Shown here piece by piece: positions 24,819 through 33,798 of a DNA stretch of 64,000 nt. Numbering within the stretch: position 1 is the first letter of the stretch; every line of letters begins with the position of its first letter. Origin of the DNA: CALCTE01 sp045585835. Its GTDB lineage: Bacteria; Bacillota; Clostridia; Oscillospirales; CAG-272. The notes beneath the pieces are model-generated. The model was not told the origin of the DNA. It did not search any database and saw only the letters and a list, made by a program, of their open reading frames with translations. The translations under genes and the position numbers were made by a program. The stretch is taken from contig JAZMZG010000037.1 of assembly GCA_045585835.1 (NCBI GenBank), forward strand, positions 6,439 through 70,438, written 5' to 3'.

Positions 24819-25664
24819 TCAAGATTTCATTTTTGTATACATTTCGGCTAATTTTATGAAATCCTCAATACCAAGTTGCTCCGCTCTCACGTTACTTGGT
24901 ATATTACACGTCGCAAGAAGTTTTTCCGCAAATTCGCCGTCAACCGAAAGTCCGCCTTTTAAGCTGTTATATACGGTCTTGCGCCTTTGCGAAAAAGCGG
25001 CTTTGATGATCTCTTTTACGCTTTCTTTATCAACGTCTTCAAATTTATCGTTCCAAGGCGTAAGTCTTAAAACCGAAGAGTCGATTTTGGGCACAGGATA
25101 AAAATTACCCTTTCCTACATCAAAAAGACGCTTAGAGTCAGCATATAGATTTACGACAGCGGTAAATGCACCGTAATCACTATCGCCTTTTTTTGAGCAA
25201 ATACGTAAAGCAACTTCTTTTTGCATCATAACCGTAATGCTCTCAAATTTTACTCCCGAATCAAAAAGTGCCATAATGATAGGTGTTGTTATATAATATG
25301 GTAGATTTGCGCATACCGCTACAGGAGAAGAACCGAATTTATCTTTGCACAGTGCGGCAATATCGGTCTTCATTATATCTTGAAAAACAACTTCGGCATT
25401 ATTAAAATCGGATAGTACCTCGGCAAGCGGCTGTTTTAATGTCGTATCTATCTCCAAGGCACATACTTTTTTATAAAGCTTCGCAAGATTGACGGTTAAG
25501 GCGCCTGCGCCTGCACCTATTTCAAGGATGCAGAGCTCTTCCCTGTTTTCTTCTCTTACGGACATTGCAATTCTTTCGGGTATTTTCGGATTAGTCAAAA
25601 AATTCTGTCCGTACTTCTTTTGAAATTTAAAATTATTTTCGTTTAATAAATCTTTTGTCTTCAT
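24819..25664 (-). CDS. rsmA: 16S rRNA dimethyladenosine transferase
   Basis: The 281-residue SAM-dependent enzyme (KsgA) dimethylates two adjacent adenines near the 3' end of 16S rRNA. Its motifs are QNFLTNP, the SAM loop ILEIGAGAGALT, and catalytic NLPYYI, with the C-terminal helical domain AAFSQRRKTVYNSL. The expected rnmV neighbour is not present. Confidence 0.95.
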   Translation of the reverse strand: MKTKDLLNENNFKFQKKYGQNFLTNPKIPERIAMSVREENREELCILEIGAGAGALTVNLAKLYKKVCALEIDTTLKQPLAEVLSDFNNAEVVFQDIMKTDIAALCKDKFGSSPVAVCANLPYYITTPIIMALFDSGVKFESITVMMQKEVALRICSKKGDSDYGAFTAVVNLYADSKRLFDVGKGNFYPVPKIDSSVLRLTPWNDKFEDVDKESVKEIIKAAFSQRRKTVYNSLKGGLSVDGEFAEKLLATCNIPSNVRAEQLGIEDFIKLAEMYTKMKS

Positions 25665-25676
25665 ATCACCTTAATA

Positions 25677-25710
25677 TTTTTAGACTTTCGAGAAATCGAA
25701 AGTCTAAAAA
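25677..25710. terminator. Terminator between the DUF4340 gene and rsmA
   Basis: A 14-bp perfect stem, TTTTTAGACTTTCG with its complement, with A/T-rich ends usable on both strands. Confidence 0.8.
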
Positions 25711-27189
25711 TCAATACTCCAATATTACAGTTTCGTTATTTAAAACTCTGTTGAAGTTATCTATGAATTTATCAAGGGTGGCTTTTTCAATGTAAAACTC
25801 GCCATTTCCGTTATAAGTAAAATAACAACGGAGAGTGGAAATTTGATAAAAGCTGAATTCAAAAACCTCACCAAAACGTGTTTTTATCTTTATTCTTAAC
25901 ATTGGATTTTCAAGTTTATCGGGTATATCGGAATATCCGTCCCAATTCAAACGAAGAATGTTCTTATAAAATTGGCGGAAATTCATAGGGTCTCCGTTTT
26001 CGTCAACACCTAATTTTTCACCGTTTGCCGTAACTTGAAGGATCTCCTTTGTATTATCAAGTTCAAACAATGTTATCTTGTCAGATGTAATGACTTCAAT
26101 AGACTCGACAAAATCTATAGACATTTGAAACAGGTACTCGCCGATAAAATCACCAAGTTTCCAATCAACAAACGGTAATGATTCCACGGGAATTATCAAG
26201 AGTGTGTCATAATGGAGAGAATAAACGTAATAGCCGCTGCCGTCTTCGGTTTTGCCGCCAACGTAAAGATATGTCGGAAGTTCATCAAAGACGTAGTATA
26301 TTTCGGTTATTGTGTCATTAAAACCGTATTTTGAAAGCTCCGAAAAATCATTCTTTAAATAATAGCCAAATCCTACGACTTCCGTTCCGTAAAGCTGTGC
26401 AAATGAACTTAAAAGCTTCTCAAAATTAGTTAGATTTACGAGATAATTTGTAGGATAGGTCATTCTGTGGGTGAGTGTATAACCCGTTCCTTGCTTATAG
26501 TTTTCCGGAACCTTCTCAAACTCAACAAAATTTTCGCCGTTACGCTTAATGCTTATTTTTTCGATATTTACATAGCTTACATCTTCCATCACCGGTGCGG
26601 CAATTGTAGAGATAAACGATTTCGCCGAAAGAAAAATAAGATCCTCAATATTGGAATTGTTTATAGCATAAACGACATTTCTGCCGTCGACCATCATATA
26701 ATAAAAGCTTCCGTCCGCACTTCTTAAACCAAAGTATAGCTTATAAACGGTCTTATCAAATTTAGTGATCTCCAAATATGCGGGATCCGATGCATTGTCA
26801 AGCCCATAAGTCGACAGATCGGTGGGTTCAGTATCAATGCGTGTAACCAAAAAGCTCGAAATTCTCGAATACAACGAAGAAGTCATCTCGCTTGCTATAG
26901 GATAATTTTCATAATCCTTTAGGTATGTCATAGAGTTCTCAAGATCATTTACAAAGGTAAACGTTCCCGTTGAATTATGAACAGTTATTTGTTCTACGTC
27001 TTTTTCATTTAGCTGTTCAATAATTCTTGGTTTGGTATTTGATCCTTCTGCTTCACCTTCAAGCAGTTGCAGCTTCTCAACGGCAGGAGCATTGTTTTTT
27101 AAAAATGCTTTTACGCAAAAGAAAGCGGCAATTAAGACTACTGTAACAGCCAAAAAGATTATTATGAGTTTCAACTGCTTTGAAATCAT
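25711..27189 (-). CDS. DUF4340 domain protein of a Gld-type ABC system
   Basis: The 492-residue protein has one N-terminal membrane helix (about 8-28) and a large extracytoplasmic region with the repeated beta-rich DUF4340 pattern (EQLNEKDVEQITVHNSTGTFTF; DLSTYGLDNASDPAYLEIT; LSKYGFNDTITEIYYVF). DUF4340 proteins regularly follow GldA/GldF/GldG-like ABC genes in bacteria that do not glide. Their role is unknown. The start overlaps the GldG-like stop by four bases. It is the last gene of the four-gene set. Confidence 0.8.
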   Translation of the reverse strand: MISKQLKLIIIFLAVTVVLIAAFFCVKAFLKNNAPAVEKLQLLEGEAEGSNTKPRIIEQLNEKDVEQITVHNSTGTFTFVNDLENSMTYLKDYENYPIASEMTSSLYSRISSFLVTRIDTEPTDLSTYGLDNASDPAYLEITKFDKTVYKLYFGLRSADGSFYYMMVDGRNVVYAINNSNIEDLIFLSAKSFISTIAAPVMEDVSYVNIEKISIKRNGENFVEFEKVPENYKQGTGYTLTHRMTYPTNYLVNLTNFEKLLSSFAQLYGTEVVGFGYYLKNDFSELSKYGFNDTITEIYYVFDELPTYLYVGGKTEDGSGYYVYSLHYDTLLIIPVESLPFVDWKLGDFIGEYLFQMSIDFVESIEVITSDKITLFELDNTKEILQVTANGEKLGVDENGDPMNFRQFYKNILRLNWDGYSDIPDKLENPMLRIKIKTRFGEVFEFSFYQISTLRCYFTYNGNGEFYIEKATLDKFIDNFNRVLNNETVILEY

Positions 27190-28625
27190 AAGCGCCTCCG
27201 TTTAGCCGTAACAATTATTCCGAATATAAGCACAATGGTCGCCGGGATCACAGTAATAACTATTCCCCAAGTCTTCGTTGCCTTTGAACTTATATCAAAT
27301 TGAGCTTTAGTTTCGTCAAGTAATTTGATCGGAATATCGGGGGTGACGTTTTTTGCGCCGAAGCTTTCAGCGATACTGTAAAGCAAATCACGGTTAGCGT
27401 ACGCTGTTGTTTCAATAAATGAGTTGTAGTATCCGGTAGAACAAAGCACGAGCTTTGACGTGCCCTTTGCGGATAAGGTCATCATATTGAACTGACCGTC
27501 AATTTGTTCGTTTCCATCTGTATAATACGCCGCTTTTGACGTTGTAACGATAGGACTTACGTATATTCCGTTTTTATAATCAAAAAGTCTATTTATCGGA
27601 GCAACATTGTTAAACACGGTCTTATATCCGCTGTTTACTCTTTCTGTTATAGCATCGACGTTTTCGTTTTCGCCTGTCTGTGCAAAAATACCGTAAACTC
27701 CGAGTCCTGCTGAGCCGGAAACGCTGTTGTCTGCATCAACTATAACGTTTCGCTCAACACTTACTCCGTAAACTGCCAAAAATTCCTCAAATTCTTTAAG
27801 CTCGGGAGAATCGGGTGCCATAAATACGAGCATATTTTTGTCGGGAGTTTCCATATACTCTACAAGCTTTTCGATCTCGGATAAATTTGTCTGTGATGCG
27901 TCTGTATTTCCAATAAAATCCTGCTTTGGAGAATTTATAACGAGAAGGCTTATGCTTTCATCTATCTCTTCTTCACGTAAGTTAATATCAATTACGTTGT
28001 ATCCGACATTTTCAAGGAAGCTCTTTAATGCCGGAGAAGAAAGCTCATTATGACCGTTTTCAAATGCCGCTACGAGTTCGTCGGGCGTGAGAACGTTCAA
28101 AATAGCCGACGTCAGAGCAAGTTCGCCTTGAAAACCGGTTAAATAGGTCTGATAATAGCTTTGCTCCAAAAGAAAATAATCGCTTATAGTCACTACCTTA
28201 TATTCATTGGTAGCAGAGCATTCAACAATAATAGAGGTATTAGCAAGCGTCTCGCTGGTACTTTTGGTGTATTTGTTTTTAAACTTTGGGTTTCTGTCAA
28301 GGTCTACATATTCAACGTCTATCCACGAAAAATTCGTAGTGTAAGAATCGACGAGATTAAGCATATAGCCCTGACTGTCCTCTGATATTTCATCTCTTTC
28401 GCGTAAAAAGTAAATTGTCAAAGGAGTGCTATTTGTTTTTAAAAGTGAAATAGATTTATCTGAAACCGTGAAAATCGCTTCAGACGTAACGTCGATTTCA
28501 AGGGCACCGTTTTTATTTATTACGGATACTATCACGTTGAGCAAAACTACTACCGCAAGAAATATTGCCGTGAGTGTAACCGCAACAGAGCCGTATTTTA
28601 ATATCTTATTATTAAATTTCATCAT
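27186..28625 (-). CDS. GldG-like ABC-associated membrane protein
   Basis: This protein of about 479 residues has an N-terminal membrane helix (MKFNNKILKYGSVAVTLTAIF onward), an ABC_transp_aux/GldG-type outside domain (PLTIYFLRERDEIS, VAAFENGHNELSSPALKSFLENVGYNV, LLVINSPKQDF), and a C-terminal membrane helix (TWGIVITVIPATIVLIFGIIV). The start is uncertain: the ATG-ATG pair 10 bases after the permease stop is preferred over an upstream TTG that overlaps the permease. In the Gld system this protein pairs with the permease; the substrate is not known. Confidence 0.78.
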   Translation of the reverse strand: MMKFNNKILKYGSVAVTLTAIFLAVVVLLNVIVSVINKNGALEIDVTSEAIFTVSDKSISLLKTNSTPLTIYFLRERDEISEDSQGYMLNLVDSYTTNFSWIDVEYVDLDRNPKFKNKYTKSTSETLANTSIIVECSATNEYKVVTISDYFLLEQSYYQTYLTGFQGELALTSAILNVLTPDELVAAFENGHNELSSPALKSFLENVGYNVIDINLREEEIDESISLLVINSPKQDFIGNTDASQTNLSEIEKLVEYMETPDKNMLVFMAPDSPELKEFEEFLAVYGVSVERNVIVDADNSVSGSAGLGVYGIFAQTGENENVDAITERVNSGYKTVFNNVAPINRLFDYKNGIYVSPIVTTSKAAYYTDGNEQIDGQFNMMTLSAKGTSKLVLCSTGYYNSFIETTAYANRDLLYSIAESFGAKNVTPDIPIKLLDETKAQFDISSKATKTWGIVITVIPATIVLIFGIIVTAKRRRL

Positions 28626-28635
28626 ATGCTCTGCC

Positions 28636-29340
28636 CTACTTCCATCTTCTCGTCTCGTGGACACGAATCGTTAAAAATATAAATACGGTCGTTATAGAGA
28701 TAAAGTAAATGATAGACTCAATACTCATAACACCTTGAGTGAAAGGTAGAAATCTCGTATAAAAAGAGAACCAATCAAATACAAATCTTATCACATATAC
28801 CGAAATATAGCTGACAAGGAAGTTTATAACGAGCGAAAAGAGCAATATAAAGATGGTAACTATTGCCGCAACTATCTGGTTCTCCGTTAGTGAAGAAATA
28901 AACATTCCTATAGCTATAAATGCCATTCCGACAAAGAGAATACCTATCATATTCGTGATAATTGCCGCAGTATTGGGCGAACTGTAGATATATAAAATCC
29001 CGCACGGAATACAAGAAATTATAAACGTTATAAAAAACAGAGCTCCTGCCGCAAGAAATTTTCCCATCACGACTTTTGAAAGACTGACGGGAGCTGTTAA
29101 AAGCGCTATGTCCGTCTTCATTTTTTTCTCTTCGGAAAATAATTTCATTGTCAGAATGGGGACTATGATTATAAATGCAAACATCTGCATCAAGAAAAAG
29201 CTTTGGAATGAGCCGGAGCCTCCATCAAGTGTAAAGAGCCAGAAAATCCCACCCGACAATATCAAAAATATAGCCATAAAGATATAACCGATTGAGGTAA
29301 TAAAATAAGATTTAAATTCACGTTTGAAAATTGCGCCCAT
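28636..29340 (-). CDS. ABC-2 type permease (GldF-like)
   Basis: The 234-residue protein begins MGAIFKREFKSYFITSIGYIF and has six predicted membrane helices, the pattern of ABC-2 permeases. It sits between the ATPase and the GldG-like protein and is presumably the membrane channel of this complex. Confidence 0.83.
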   Translation of the reverse strand: MGAIFKREFKSYFITSIGYIFMAIFLILSGGIFWLFTLDGGSGSFQSFFLMQMFAFIIIVPILTMKLFSEEKKMKTDIALLTAPVSLSKVVMGKFLAAGALFFITFIISCIPCGILYIYSSPNTAAIITNMIGILFVGMAFIAIGMFISSLTENQIVAAIVTIFILLFSLVINFLVSYISVYVIRFVFDWFSFYTRFLPFTQGVMSIESIIYFISITTVFIFLTIRVHETRRWK

Positions 29341-29351
29341 TTTTTACCTCC

Positions 29352-30284
29352 TTAACGCTTATTTGTAAGCTTGATGAATATATCTTCAAGACTTGTCCCG
29401 GACGTTTCAAGACCGAGAAGATACCACATTTTCGAAGCAAGAAGCGCGAACAACGGTTTTCTTATATCAATATTCGTCTGCGCTTCAATAATAAACGTAT
29501 TCGCGTCTTGGTCTTTTTCATTGATGAGTTCGACGCTCGTTATTCCCTGCAAGGATTTTATCTCTTTAATTATTTTATCCGCAGGACCGCATATCTTCGC
29601 TGTCAATCGATGATGCTCGTTTATAAGCGCATCTATTTCCTCGGTTTTGGCGTCGGCTATGATTGTACCCTTATCAATTATAATAATTCTATCGCATATC
29701 GCCTGTGCTTCGGAAAGAATATGGGTAGACAAAATAACCGTGTGTTCCTTTCCGAGAGATTTAATGAGTTTTCTCATTTCAATGATCTGTCTTGGGTCAA
29801 GTCCAACCGTAGGTTCATCAAGAATGATAACCTGAGGATTGCCTACAAGAGCTTGTGCAAGTCCGACACGCTGTCTGTATCCTTTTGAAAGATGCCGTAT
29901 AAGTCTTTTTGCAACGTCCTTGATCTTAACGACCTCGCAAATCTCCTCAAGGTGCTGCGTTTTTGCGAATTTACAGCCCTTCAGTTCATAAACGAAAGAA
30001 AGGTATTCCCAAACGGTCATATCTTGATAAAGCGGAGGTAACTCGGGAAGATATCCTATACATTTTTTTGCCGAAATAGGATCATCGAGAATATCAACAC
30101 CGTTTATTTTAGCGCTACCGGATGTAGACGAAATATAGCCCGTAAGCATATTCATCGTTGTAGTCTTACCGGCACCGTTTACACCAAGAAAACCTACAAC
30201 TTCTCCATCGTTTATGCGAAAGCTGATGTTATTTACCGCATATTTATCCGCGTATTTTTTTGTGAGATTTACTATATCGATCAT
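29352..30284 (-). CDS. ABC transporter ATP-binding protein (GldA-like)
   Basis: The 310-residue ATPase has Walker A GVNGAGKTT, Q-loop YLPELPPLY, signature LSKGYRQRVGLAQAL, Walker B QVIILDEPTVGLDP and H-loop STHIL. It is followed by a C-terminal extension typical of ABC-2 exporters. It starts the ATPase-permease-GldG-DUF4340 operon and lies 21 bases after aspS, so it is probably read from the upstream operon. Confidence 0.9.
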   Translation of the reverse strand: MIDIVNLTKKYADKYAVNNISFRINDGEVVGFLGVNGAGKTTTMNMLTGYISSTSGSAKINGVDILDDPISAKKCIGYLPELPPLYQDMTVWEYLSFVYELKGCKFAKTQHLEEICEVVKIKDVAKRLIRHLSKGYRQRVGLAQALVGNPQVIILDEPTVGLDPRQIIEMRKLIKSLGKEHTVILSTHILSEAQAICDRIIIIDKGTIIADAKTEEIDALINEHHRLTAKICGPADKIIKEIKSLQGITSVELINEKDQDANTFIIEAQTNIDIRKPLFALLASKMWYLLGLETSGTSLEDIFIKLTNKR

Positions 30285-30305
30285 TAAAACAACTCCATAA
30301 AATGC

Positions 30306-32081
30306 TTATTCTTCCGAATTAACTATAGCTATACCAAGCTCATCAAGAGCATCATTTTCCGCGAGTGCGGGTGCGCCCGACATGAGTTCCGACGCATTCT
30401 GTACCTTCGGGAATGCAATAACGTCTCTTATCGCATCAAGCCCGAGAAGCAAACAGCAAAGTCTGTCAAGGCCGAAAGCAAGACCTGCGTGAGGAGGTGC
30501 GCCATACTTAAACGCCTCGAGTAAGAATCCGAATTTATTATTTGCTTCTTCTTCGGTAAGTCCAAGACAAGCAAATATACGCTTTTGGATCTGTCGGCTG
30601 TGAATACGTACGGAGCCGCCGCCGGCTTCATTACCGTTTATTACTATATCGTAAGCCTTCGCTCTTACTCTTAAAGGATCGCTTTCAAGATACTGAAGGT
30701 CCTCGTCCATAGGAGAAGTAAAGGGATGGTGCATAGCGGACACCTCTCCCGTTTCTTCATCTTTTTCAAACATAGGAAATTCCGTTATCCAAAGTATCTT
30801 ATAATCATCCTTGCTCGTAAGCTCAAGCTTTCTTGCAAGCTCACAGCGAAGAGCGCCGAGTGAGTCGAACACGACCTTATTCTTATCGGACGCAACTATA
30901 AACGCTACGTCTCCGGGTTTTATGTCAAGTCTTTCTATAACTGCATTCTTTTCATCTTCGGAAAGTTGCTGAAGGAAAGAAGAGCTGATATTTCCGTCGA
31001 CATTCTTTATCCAAGCAAGTCCCTTTGCTCTATATCTCTTCACGTAATCGGTAAGAGCGTCAATGCCCTTTCTTGAGAACTTTTCAGCCGCGCCTTTAGC
31101 ATTGATACCTCTTACGCTACCGCCGCTTGATATTGCACCGGCAAAGACCATAAATTTAGTATCGGAAAGAATATCGGAAAGATTTTTAAGCTTCATATCA
31201 AAACGAAGATCGGGTTTATCCGAACCGTAAGTGTCCATTGCATCCGCATAAGTCATACGCATAATGGGAAGCTGTATATCTATCCCCTTGTATTCCTTGA
31301 ATAGTCTGCTGATGTAGCACTCAATGAGCTTCATAACGTCATCTTGTTCCATAAATGACATTTCAAGGTCGATTTGAGTGAATTCGGGCTGTCTGTCAGC
31401 ACGCAAATCCTCATCTCTGAAGCAACGTGCAATTTGAAAATATCTGTCAAATCCCGATGCCATCAATATCTGCTTATAAATCTGAGGAGATTGAGGAAGT
31501 GCATAAAATTTTCCGTTATGAACACGGCTGGGCACAAGATAGTCCTTAGCACCCTCGGGAGTGGGCTTGATAAGCACAGGTGTTTCTATTTCAAGAAAAC
31601 CGTACTCATCAAAATATCTTCTCGTTATCTGTGTTATCTTGTGGCGCTCGATTATATTTCTCTGAAGGTCGGGGCGACGAAGATCGAGATATCTGTGCTT
31701 TAAACGAAGTTCTTCCTTTACGTCGGAATTTTCGACTATTTCAAAAGGAGGAGTTTCTGCTTCGGAAAGTATTTTCAATGAGTTTACAAGAACCTCTACC
31801 TTACCCGTGGGAATGTTCTCGTTTATTGCTTCTCTCATTCGAACGTCACCCTTGACGCAAATGCAAAATTCGCTTCGAAGAGTTGCGGCTTTCTTTAAGG
31901 TAGCCTCATCAAAAGTGAGCTGCACTATACCCGTTCTGTCTCTAAGGTCAACAAAAACCAAAGAACCGAGGTCCCTTGCCTTTTGAACCCAACCCATAAG
32001 ACAAACGTGCTCACCGACGTTTGCTTCACGGAGCTCTCCGCAATAAAGCGTTCGTTTTTCACCGTTTAAAAGTTCAGCCAT
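30306..32081 (-). CDS. aspS: Aspartyl-tRNA synthetase
   Basis: The 591-residue bacterial-type class IIb enzyme has an N-terminal OB anticodon-binding domain, motif 2 ARCFRDEDLRADRQPEFTQID, the bacterial GAD insertion (about 300-410) and motif 3 GLAFGLDRLCCLLLG. It charges tRNA-Asp. The start overlaps the hisS stop by 8 bases, with GGAGG inside the hisS end, so the two are translationally coupled. Confidence 0.96.
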   Translation of the reverse strand: MAELLNGEKRTLYCGELREANVGEHVCLMGWVQKARDLGSLVFVDLRDRTGIVQLTFDEATLKKAATLRSEFCICVKGDVRMREAINENIPTGKVEVLVNSLKILSEAETPPFEIVENSDVKEELRLKHRYLDLRRPDLQRNIIERHKITQITRRYFDEYGFLEIETPVLIKPTPEGAKDYLVPSRVHNGKFYALPQSPQIYKQILMASGFDRYFQIARCFRDEDLRADRQPEFTQIDLEMSFMEQDDVMKLIECYISRLFKEYKGIDIQLPIMRMTYADAMDTYGSDKPDLRFDMKLKNLSDILSDTKFMVFAGAISSGGSVRGINAKGAAEKFSRKGIDALTDYVKRYRAKGLAWIKNVDGNISSSFLQQLSEDEKNAVIERLDIKPGDVAFIVASDKNKVVFDSLGALRCELARKLELTSKDDYKILWITEFPMFEKDEETGEVSAMHHPFTSPMDEDLQYLESDPLRVRAKAYDIVINGNEAGGGSVRIHSRQIQKRIFACLGLTEEEANNKFGFLLEAFKYGAPPHAGLAFGLDRLCCLLLGLDAIRDVIAFPKVQNASELMSGAPALAENDALDELGIAIVNSEE

Positions 32082-33348
32082 TTATATCGCCTCCGATTAT
32101 CTTCACAATTTCTTCACAAGCCTGCGAAAGCTTAATTTGTACACTTTCTCCGCCTTGCATATTTTTAAGCGTTGCTTTATCTTCATCAACTTCGTTATCG
32201 CCGATTACGAGAACGTAGCTTACGTCTAACTTATCCGCATATTTCATCTGCGCCTTCATACTTCTTCCGACCGTATCAATCTCCGCAGAGATATCACAAG
32301 ACTGAAGCTCGGCAAAAAGCTTTGTTGCAAAAGCAGTTGCCTTTTCACCCAAATTCGCAATATAAATATCAGGGTGCTTTTGTTCGGGTACAGGCGCATT
32401 TTCGGTTTCGAGCGCAAGTAAAAGTCTTGACATTCCCATTGCAAATCCGATTCCCGAAAGCTCGGGGCCATCAAGCATCTTGCAAAGTCCGTCATATCGT
32501 CCGCCTCCGCAAACGGTGGCTTGAGCTCCGATACCTTCGTAAACGAATTCAAATACGGTCTTCGTATAATAGTCAAGACCTCTGACTATAGTCGGATCCA
32601 CCGTATATTCAACGCCCATAGTCTGAAGATATTTTTTCAAAGACTCAAAATGATTTTTACAATCGTCGCAAAGGTAATCAACCGTTTTAGGCGCAGGTGC
32701 TGCAATTTCTTTGCATATAGGACTCTTGCAGTCAAGAATACGCATAGGATTGGTCACAAGACGCCCCTTGCAGGTATCGCAAAGCTCATCTTCCTTGCTT
32801 GAAAAATAATCACGTAAAGCTTTGTGATAATTTTTTCTGCACTCGGGGCAACCGATAGAGTTGATAAAAAGCTTTATGCCGTTAATTCCGAGCTTTTTAA
32901 ATACTGTGCTCGCAAGATAAATTATCTGTGCATCGCAAAGAGGGCTGTCCGCACCGAAAACCTCAACACCGAATTGTGTAAATTCACGGCTTCTGCCTGC
33001 TTGGGGTTTTTCATATCTGAAACAGTTTGTAACGTAATAGTATTTAAGTGGCATCGTACCGCCGTAAAGACCGTTTTCAACAAGTGCTCGTACGGTAGAT
33101 GCTGTGCCTTCCGGACGAAGAGTAAAGCTTCTGCCCTCCTTGTCCTCAAAGGTATACATTTCTTTTTGAACGATATCGGTCGTGTCACCGACACCTCTTA
33201 AAAACAGTTCGGTTGCTTCAAACGTAGGAAATCTGATTTCTTTAAATCCAAAGTTTTCTGCCGTTTCTTTAACTGTCTTTTCTACGTATTGCCACTTATA
33301 TATGCTATCCGGCAATATATCGCTTGTGCCTCTCGGTTTCTTTATCAT
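32074..33348 (-). CDS. hisS: Histidyl-tRNA synthetase
   Basis: The 424-residue class IIa enzyme has motif 1 in the N-terminal helix, TLRPEGTAS(T)VR, RYEKPQAGRSREFTQFGVEVFG, the His-A motif RGLDYYTKTVFEF and GGGRYDGL, and the C-terminal anticodon domain. A four-Cys insert (CPEC...CDTC...CKSPIC...CDDC, about 165-230) is a zinc-ribbon-like insertion found in many Clostridia HisRS. It charges tRNA-His. Confidence 0.96.
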   Translation of the reverse strand: MIKKPRGTSDILPDSIYKWQYVEKTVKETAENFGFKEIRFPTFEATELFLRGVGDTTDIVQKEMYTFEDKEGRSFTLRPEGTASTVRALVENGLYGGTMPLKYYYVTNCFRYEKPQAGRSREFTQFGVEVFGADSPLCDAQIIYLASTVFKKLGINGIKLFINSIGCPECRKNYHKALRDYFSSKEDELCDTCKGRLVTNPMRILDCKSPICKEIAAPAPKTVDYLCDDCKNHFESLKKYLQTMGVEYTVDPTIVRGLDYYTKTVFEFVYEGIGAQATVCGGGRYDGLCKMLDGPELSGIGFAMGMSRLLLALETENAPVPEQKHPDIYIANLGEKATAFATKLFAELQSCDISAEIDTVGRSMKAQMKYADKLDVSYVLVIGDNEVDEDKATLKNMQGGESVQIKLSQACEEIVKIIGGDING

Positions 33349-33357
33349 AATGTGTTT

Positions 33358-33786
33358 TTACCTCTTGTTCTTGTTATATTTTGACACAGGGTTAACGTAC
33401 TCTCTCCAATCGAGGTCGCCTCTCTCGATAGCGCATATAATAAGCTCCGCAGTGGCTATATTCGTAGCAACGGGAATCGTGTGCGCATCACAAGTACGTA
33501 TTAGTTCTTCCTCAAACACGCTTACTCGGATATTGGTTCGGTCGTTATCTCTGAAAATTATCAATGCATCAATTTCGTTGAATTCAACTTTTGTGTTTAT
33601 CTGTTCGATTCCGCCCTGTGGTCCGCTTAAAAACTTTTCGGTTTTAAGGCCCGTAGCGTCAGCGATCATATTTCCCAAAGTGCTGGTCGTATAAAGATTA
33701 TGCTTGCTCAATACACTGCAATATGCAATGCAAAGTTGAGTCATAAGTTCTTTTTTTGAATTTTCTGCAATAAGCGCAATTTCCAT
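33358..33786 (-). CDS. Methylglyoxal-synthase-like protein lacking the catalytic residues
   Basis: This 142-residue protein is clearly of the MGS fold (MEIALIAENSKK, ATGLKTEKFLSGPQGG, IPVATNIATAELII). The residues that make methylglyoxal from dihydroxyacetone phosphate are changed. The usual LIAHDxKK is LIAENSKK (His and Asp lost). GPLGGDQQIG is GPQGGIEQIN (catalytic Asp lost). The DPLxxxPHxPD segment is RDNDRTNIRVSVFEEE (His and Asp lost). It probably binds a phosphate-like ligand without turnover and may be a sensor or partner of the adjacent MinD-like ATPase. In Clostridia mgsA commonly follows the min genes, so it seems to be a degenerate copy in its ancestral place. Confidence 0.75.
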   Translation of the reverse strand: MEIALIAENSKKELMTQLCIAYCSVLSKHNLYTTSTLGNMIADATGLKTEKFLSGPQGGIEQINTKVEFNEIDALIIFRDNDRTNIRVSVFEEELIRTCDAHTIPVATNIATAELIICAIERGDLDWREYVNPVSKYNKNKR

Positions 33787-33798
33787 ATCTTTTCCTTC

